Positions 60,123 to 64,000 of a stretch of 64,000 bases of DNA are shown piece by piece. The number at the start of each line of letters is the position of its first letter. Position 1 is the stretch's first letter. The notes under the pieces are model-generated. The model was not told the origin of the DNA and did no database searches. It worked only from the letters and a program-made list of their open reading frames with translations. Origin of the DNA: Atopobiaceae bacterium (GTDB lineage Bacteria > Actinomycetota > Coriobacteriia > Coriobacteriales > Atopobiaceae); NCBI GenBank assembly GCA_017545665.1, contig JAFWKQ010000040.1, positions 1 to 64,000 of the forward strand, read 5' to 3'. Position numbers and translations under genes: made by a program.

Positions 60123-61169
60123 CTATTGGTTTGAAGCGCTCTTGTCTCCGCGCACCTTACGCGCGAGCTTGTCGGCGAACGAGAGCTTCTCGCGGCGGTC
60201 GACGCCCCAGAACACAAGGGCAACCATACCCGGACCCACATGACTGCCCAGAATGGGCGACACTTGGCTATGGATAATGGTAAGCGAGCCGCAGCCCTCC
60301 TGCTTGCGCACTTCCTTCTCGAGCCAGCTCGCTTCCTTTTCGGCGTCCGTGGACACGATGGCGAGCGGCAGGGACGGGTCGTGACCGTAGTTTTGCTTGA
60401 AGTCCTCAAGGATGGCACGCAAGGCCTTCTTGCGACCGCGGCACATGCCGCACAGGCTCAAGGCCCCGTTGATGTCGTACGAGAGCTCGGGCTTTATGTC
60501 CAGCTTGCCCCCCACCGTTGCCGCTGCCGGCGGAATGCGCCCGCCCGCGGCCAGTGCCGAAAAGCTGTCGAGCGTAAAGTAGCCATGAATGAAGTAGCGC
60601 GCCTCGCGAGCCCATTCGTAGAGCTCTCGCGCGGTGAGGCCACGCGTCGCCTGACGCACCACCTCGATCGCCAAAAGCTCGCCTGCGGCCGAGTCGCACT
60701 TGTTGTCCACAACATAGAGCTCGAAATCGGGGTACTTCGCCCGAACCATATCGGCCGCCTGTCGCGCGTTATGGATGGACGACGAGAGACCCGCGGTGAG
60801 GCCAAGGTATATGGTTGGCAGTCCCTCTTGGGCCGCCTTTTCGAAGACTTCCATATACCGACCTGGGGTTATGGCACAGGTGCTGTAGTGCAGCTCGGGA
60901 TTTTTGCGAAGCGTTTCGTAGAACTCGTGGGAGCTCACGCTTTGCCAGAGGTCATCCTCTTTTTCGCCCTCGGGCGTCACATAGGTAAAGGGCAAGAAGT
61001 CAACTCCCAGCCTATGAAGCACTTCAGGCGCAAAGTCGCAGCTAGAATCCACTATGATGCGACAATTCCTGCGCTGATGGAACGCGCGCCCCACACTAAC
61101 AACGTCCTCGGGGGCGCGCGACATGGCTACTGCTTCTTGCTCAATATCTTCTTGGTTATGATTGCTCAT
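60123..61169 (-). CDS. DegV family fatty-acid-binding protein (FakB-like)
   Basis: A 348-residue DegV protein. After a 35-residue extension come IIVDSSCDFAPEVL, the phosphate loop TCAITPGRYMEVF, GLSSSIHNARQAA, and GRIPPAAATVGGKLDIKPEL, with the SHVGPG segment near the end (GSHVGPGMVALVF). DegV proteins bind fatty acids and present them to the FakA kinase for phospholipid synthesis. No fakA is in the window. The ATG at 61169 overlaps the hpf stop by 14 bases and has a GAGGACGAGG site inside hpf, so the two are translationally coupled. Confidence 0.92.
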   Translation of the reverse strand: MSNHNQEDIEQEAVAMSRAPEDVVSVGRAFHQRRNCRIIVDSSCDFAPEVLHRLGVDFLPFTYVTPEGEKEDDLWQSVSSHEFYETLRKNPELHYSTCAITPGRYMEVFEKAAQEGLPTIYLGLTAGLSSSIHNARQAADMVRAKYPDFELYVVDNKCDSAAGELLAIEVVRQATRGLTARELYEWAREARYFIHGYFTLDSFSALAAGGRIPPAAATVGGKLDIKPELSYDINGALSLCGMCRGRKKALRAILEDFKQNYGHDPSLPLAIVSTDAEKEASWLEKEVRKQEGCGSLTIIHSQVSPILGSHVGPGMVALVFWGVDRREKLSFADKLARKVRGDKSASNQ

Positions 61170-61746
61170 CCTCGTCCTCGATCTTAGGTTTAATAATGCC
61201 GTATCCGCCGTCATTCCGACGATACACCACATTCGTGAGACCTGTGAGCTTATCTTCAAATACATAGAAGTCGTGGCCAATAAGATCGATTTGCACAAGC
61301 GCCTCATCCACGCTCATGGGCTTTAGCTCGATGACCTTTTCGCGCACAAGCTCGTCGTCCTCCTGCTCCTCCTTGGGCTCGGGCGCAGGAATCTCTGGCA
61401 ACGGCTCGGGCATGGGCGTAGGACGCTTGGCGCGTTGGCGCTTGTCGATTATGCGCGTCTTGTACTTGCGCAGTTGGCGTGTGACCTTGGACGCCGCCTC
61501 GTCGATCGCGGACTCCAGATCGTCGCCCGTCGCAACTACACGAACCACGTTGTCGCGCACGAACACCGTAACCTCGCAGGCATTGCGCTTACCATACGAA
61601 TGGTTTTTATCTACGCGCAACACCACGTCGCACGTCATGGGCTTGATGTCAAACACCTTGAGCGCGCCACCTATTTTGGTTTCCACCTGTTCGCGAAGAG
61701 CGTCGGAAATGGTGACCTTACGTCCCGAGATCTTGATGCTTACCAT
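61156..61746 (-). CDS. hpf: Ribosome hibernation promoting factor, long form
   Basis: A 196-residue long HPF. The N-terminal RaiA/S30AE domain (1-100: IKISGRKVTISDALREQVETKIGG) is followed by a proline/glutamate-rich linker and the C-terminal dimerisation domain (about 140-196: VIELKPMSVDEALVQIDLIGHDFYVF). It pairs 70S ribosomes into inactive 100S dimers in stationary phase. The ATG at 61746 has a strong GAGGAGG site; an upstream extension is not needed. It overlaps degV. Confidence 0.95.
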   Translation of the reverse strand: MVSIKISGRKVTISDALREQVETKIGGALKVFDIKPMTCDVVLRVDKNHSYGKRNACEVTVFVRDNVVRVVATGDDLESAIDEAASKVTRQLRKYKTRIIDKRQRAKRPTPMPEPLPEIPAPEPKEEQEDDELVREKVIELKPMSVDEALVQIDLIGHDFYVFEDKLTGLTNVVYRRNDGGYGIIKPKIEDEDEQS

Positions 61747-61844
61747 CTTTGCCTCCTCGTCTTGCGTCGCACTGACAAACCCATGGGACGCTACCATGTG
61801 CTGGCCGCGCCCATGTTTACCACTATGATACCCGCAATAACTGA

Positions 61845-62999
61845 TTAATACCCGTAGCTTTCGGCGTAATACCCTTCACCGCCGTAATCGGTATTTCCGC
61901 TGCCTCCGCTCATTCCGCCGGAGGTGCCGCCGCCAGAGCCTGCCTGGCCGGATTCGCCGGACCCTCCAGCCGAGCCACCGCCCGAAGACTGGGACAAGGT
62001 TCGTGCCTCATCCATGGTTACGGCATTCGCTCCCGCAGTCGAGCCGTCCTTGGCATCGAGCGCAACCTCCTCGAGTTGCGCAACCGGAGGCTTTGCGGGC
62101 ATGTCGGTATTCTCGGCCTTGGTGGCGATGCCGCTGATTACGGAATCCTTGCTAAGCGCGGGAAGATTTCCCAGCCAGGTGCGACGCACCTCGTCCAAAA
62201 GGCCGTTTTGCTTAATGTCCTCAAAGGCCTTCTTTACAGCAGCCTGCACGGGACCTTCGCCCGAGGCAACGGCCATCCCAACGGAGGCAGGCTCTTCCAA
62301 TGCGCCTGCAAACGAGACGCCGTCCCGCCAGGAGGAGAGGTATGCCCCCGACGAGGCGTTGCACAGCACCAAGTCCACCGATCCACGATCCAGCGCGTCA
62401 AAGGCCTCGTTCACGGAGGACACAGGGCTTTCGACGGCCTCGAGCGGAGTGAGTCGCAGGGCAACCTGTGCGGGAGACTCATCCTGAACGCCAACGGTCT
62501 TCCCAACTATGTCTGGAATGTTGAGCACGGCTGGCTCACCATGATGGAAGAGCGCAAGCGCCGTTTGGGTGTAGGGATTCACAACGTCAAAGCCACTTGC
62601 CTCGCTTTCCGTGACTCCCATTACCATGTCGCAGTTCTCCGACAGGGCTTTGGGGATGTCTTCCACCGACACGAACTCAACGCTCAGGCCGAGGTCGTCG
62701 GCAAGCGTCGCGCCCAAATCCACGTCGAGGCCCTCAAGGGACTCGTTCGAGTTCGTGATAAAGGGCGCCGATAAGGAAGGACGGACTCCCACCGTGAGCA
62801 CGCCCGCCTTCTTGAGCCCCTCAACGGCACCAGCAGAGCTGCTTGAGCTGTTCGACGAGCTCTCGGAGGATGCTGCTGACGAAGAGTCGCTTGACGAACT
62901 GCTAGGCACGGATGAAGACGCAGAGTTACAACCCGCGAGAATGAACGCCGCGCAAGCAATCAGGCACAGCATTGCAACATGGTTCCTAAACGATCTCAT
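61845..62999 (-). CDS. Amino-acid ABC transporter substrate-binding lipoprotein (orphan)
   Basis: A 384-residue lipoprotein with lipobox LAGC (lipidated cysteine at residue 24), a long poly-serine linker (about 26-58) and a family 3 (SBP_bac_3) binding domain: GVLTVGVRPSLSAPF, LEGLDVDLGATLADDLG and DMVMGVTESEA. The binding-site arginine of typical family members is hard to place. After about residue 315 there is a Gly/Ser-rich tail ending in aromatic residues (GGEGYYAESYGY), unusual for binding proteins. No permease or ATPase is adjacent. The ATG at 62999 has a GAGAGGAACC site. A long structured leader precedes it. Confidence 0.87.
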   Translation of the reverse strand: MRSFRNHVAMLCLIACAAFILAGCNSASSSVPSSSSSDSSSAASSESSSNSSSSSAGAVEGLKKAGVLTVGVRPSLSAPFITNSNESLEGLDVDLGATLADDLGLSVEFVSVEDIPKALSENCDMVMGVTESEASGFDVVNPYTQTALALFHHGEPAVLNIPDIVGKTVGVQDESPAQVALRLTPLEAVESPVSSVNEAFDALDRGSVDLVLCNASSGAYLSSWRDGVSFAGALEEPASVGMAVASGEGPVQAAVKKAFEDIKQNGLLDEVRRTWLGNLPALSKDSVISGIATKAENTDMPAKPPVAQLEEVALDAKDGSTAGANAVTMDEARTLSQSSGGGSAGGSGESGQAGSGGGTSGGMSGGSGNTDYGGEGYYAESYGY

Positions 63000-63299
63000 T
63001 GGTTCCTCTCCCGCAACGCACACATCTTTGTCACACCCCAGCTGACCTGGTATTTGGCCCCACACTCGCATACTGGGACGTTTGCTTCGGGTGCTCAGGC
63101 ACCCCCACTACTGGCCCTCTCGCCCGCGGGACCCCTTGTCCCGAATCACGGACGGTATGACTTACTTCTAGGACGAGCCATGCTCGCCCGGACGCCCACG
63201 TCCGGACTTACGTGGATCCTTTTGGCCTCGTCTGCCATGGACTAGGGCACATCTGCGCCCGCAACCACAGACCTAGGATGAGACTTGGTAAGTATAGCA
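63000..63299 (-). ncRNA. Structured leader RNA or small RNA, unclassified
   Basis: An extended -10 promoter TGCTATACT (63299-63291 on the minus strand) starts a leader of about 285 bases before the binding-protein gene. Four consecutive GC-rich hairpins follow: CCGGAC/GTCCGG (63188-63205), GAGC/GCTC (63172-63186), GGGAC/GTCCC (63128-63142) and GGGTGC/GCACCC (63089-63104). A competing pairing, CCACGT with ACGTGG, overlaps the first. I cannot match it to a known riboswitch, 6S RNA, SRP RNA or tmRNA. It may be a leader or an independent RNA. Confidence 0.4.
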
Positions 63300-63370
63300 C
63301 GGCAACAAGAACAAGGGCTTGCCCACACGTCTGCACGAAATTGGAACGTACGGCAAGCCTGCGACGAGCA

Positions 63371-64000
63371 CTACCACACGCGCGACAACGCGCAGCAGGT
63401 GACGTCCTTTGCCCCTCGCAACAACAACGCACGCGTTGACTCGCGCATCGAGGCGCCCGTGGTCACCACGTCGTCTATAAGAAGCAGCTTCATGCCACGC
63501 ACGTCATCCAACGCTCGCACGGTACCGCTCAGGTTGAAGGCGCGGTCCCCCCTTCCCAACGCACGCTGATCGCGCGCCCCAGAGCGCACCAATACGTCGT
63601 AGAGGGGTATGTCCAAATACGCGCAGAGCTCCTTTGCCACGAGTTCCATGTGGTCGAATCCGCGACGCGCGTAAGCCCTCTGCGTTGCAGGCACAAAGCA
63701 AATCGCATCTAAATTACATGGGTCAAAGCGGGGACGTCCGTCAGGCGCAGGCCACGCAGACGCCTCGTCCAGCGCAGTTGCCATGGCGGCCGCGTTTATC
63801 CCCGCAAGCCGCAACTCGGCGCGGTCCTTAAGGCAGGCAACCAACTGCGAGGACGTCTGGTTGAATCCGAGCGCACACACGGTAGCCCGCGACTCCCATC
63901 CTCCCTCGCAAGCGGTGCAGGTGAGCCAGCCAAAGGGCGCCCCGCACACGGGGCACGCCCAGCGTTGCGCTATCCAGGGGAGGCTCGCCCTGCAATCCTC
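63371..64000 (-). CDS. comF: ComF family phosphoribosyltransferase-like protein, 5' end outside the window
   Basis: At least 209 codons are open to the right edge, so the N-terminus is missing. The visible start reads ...WIAQRWACPVCGAPFG, part of the zinc-finger of ComF, followed by CTACEGGW. The C-terminal PRTase domain has the PRPP loop LLLIDDVVTTGASM near the end and the typical VPATQRAYARRGFDHMELVAKEL block. ComF proteins take part in DNA uptake in competent bacteria, where ComFC works with the ComFA helicase, but they are present in many non-competent species. It reads towards the structured leader. Confidence 0.9.
   Translation of the reverse strand, partial: EDCRASLPWIAQRWACPVCGAPFGWLTCTACEGGWESRATVCALGFNQTSSQLVACLKDRAELRLAGINAAAMATALDEASAWPAPDGRPRFDPCNLDAICFVPATQRAYARRGFDHMELVAKELCAYLDIPLYDVLVRSGARDQRALGRGDRAFNLSGTVRALDDVRGMKLLLIDDVVTTGASMRESTRALLLRGAKDVTCCALSRVW

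Noticed and set aside
63146-63238. 30-codon frame starting MADEAKRIH in the leader of the binding-protein gene
   Set aside because: No Shine-Dalgarno sequence precedes it and it overlaps strong hairpins. It is kept only as a caveat in the leader finding.

Overview
The window is dense chromosomal DNA of fairly high G+C content with short intergenic gaps. It looks like a strictly anaerobic, Gram-positive actinobacterium, most likely a gut or oral member of the Coriobacteriia. The placement rests on several things: meso-diaminopimelate biosynthesis (ddh, lysA), lipoproteins with Tat-like or Sec lipoboxes and no outer-membrane genes, a GlnR-type orphan regulator as in Actinobacteria, a flavodiiron oxygen reductase, a monomeric [FeFe] hydrogenase, a CCA-encoding tRNA gene and a long-form HPF. 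The placement is inference; there is no 16S rRNA in the window. No CRISPR array, phage, plasmid origin or intact insertion sequence is visible.

Layout. 1-9 kb: a DUF362 protein, a lone AAA ATPase, larE, ddh-lysA (DAP/lysine branch), a YoaK-like membrane protein and the flavodiiron protein. 8.5-14.3 kb: sbcDC and an HtrA-type protease. 14.4-21 kb: a nitrogen block with a GlnR-like regulator, a glutamine-type ABC transporter (glnQ, an unusual glnP with an extracytoplasmic domain, glnH), a small lipoprotein and glutamine synthetase. 21-28.1 kb: a six-gene minus-strand operon of largely unrecognised proteins, starting with an SPFH/zinc-ribbon protein. This is the best candidate for an undescribed system. 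28.5-37.4 kb: gpmA, a small membrane protein, a GtrB-GtrA-glycosyltransferase cassette with markedly GC-rich first genes, an MFS exporter, and an ApbE / NusG-domain-II / Gx-transporter module resembling flavin-based extracellular electron transfer loci. 37.6-47 kb: two CapA paralogues, a polysaccharide flippase, aspS, an orphan membrane-fusion protein and a HAD phosphatase. 47-64 kb: [FeFe] hydrogenase, thpR-hisS, ilvE, two paralogous SurA-like membrane proteins, yaaA, tRNA-Thr(CGT), purine nucleoside phosphorylase, a NYN/OST-HTH - HEAT-repeat operon, a GarR-like dehydrogenase, hpf-degV, an amino-acid-binding lipoprotein with a long structured leader, and a partial comF.

A striking second layer is the intergenic DNA. 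Nearly every gap longer than about 150 bp holds a long palindrome, and these fall into several repeat families. One family has a conserved GC-rich core inside arms whose sequence is unique to each locus. Another has a conserved outer tip (AAAATCGGAC) with variable inner arms. A third is a REP-like GGGGAC/GTCCCC palindrome that abuts stop codons, in one case supplying the stop codon itself. Start codons were chosen by Shine-Dalgarno position; alternatives are noted where they matter.
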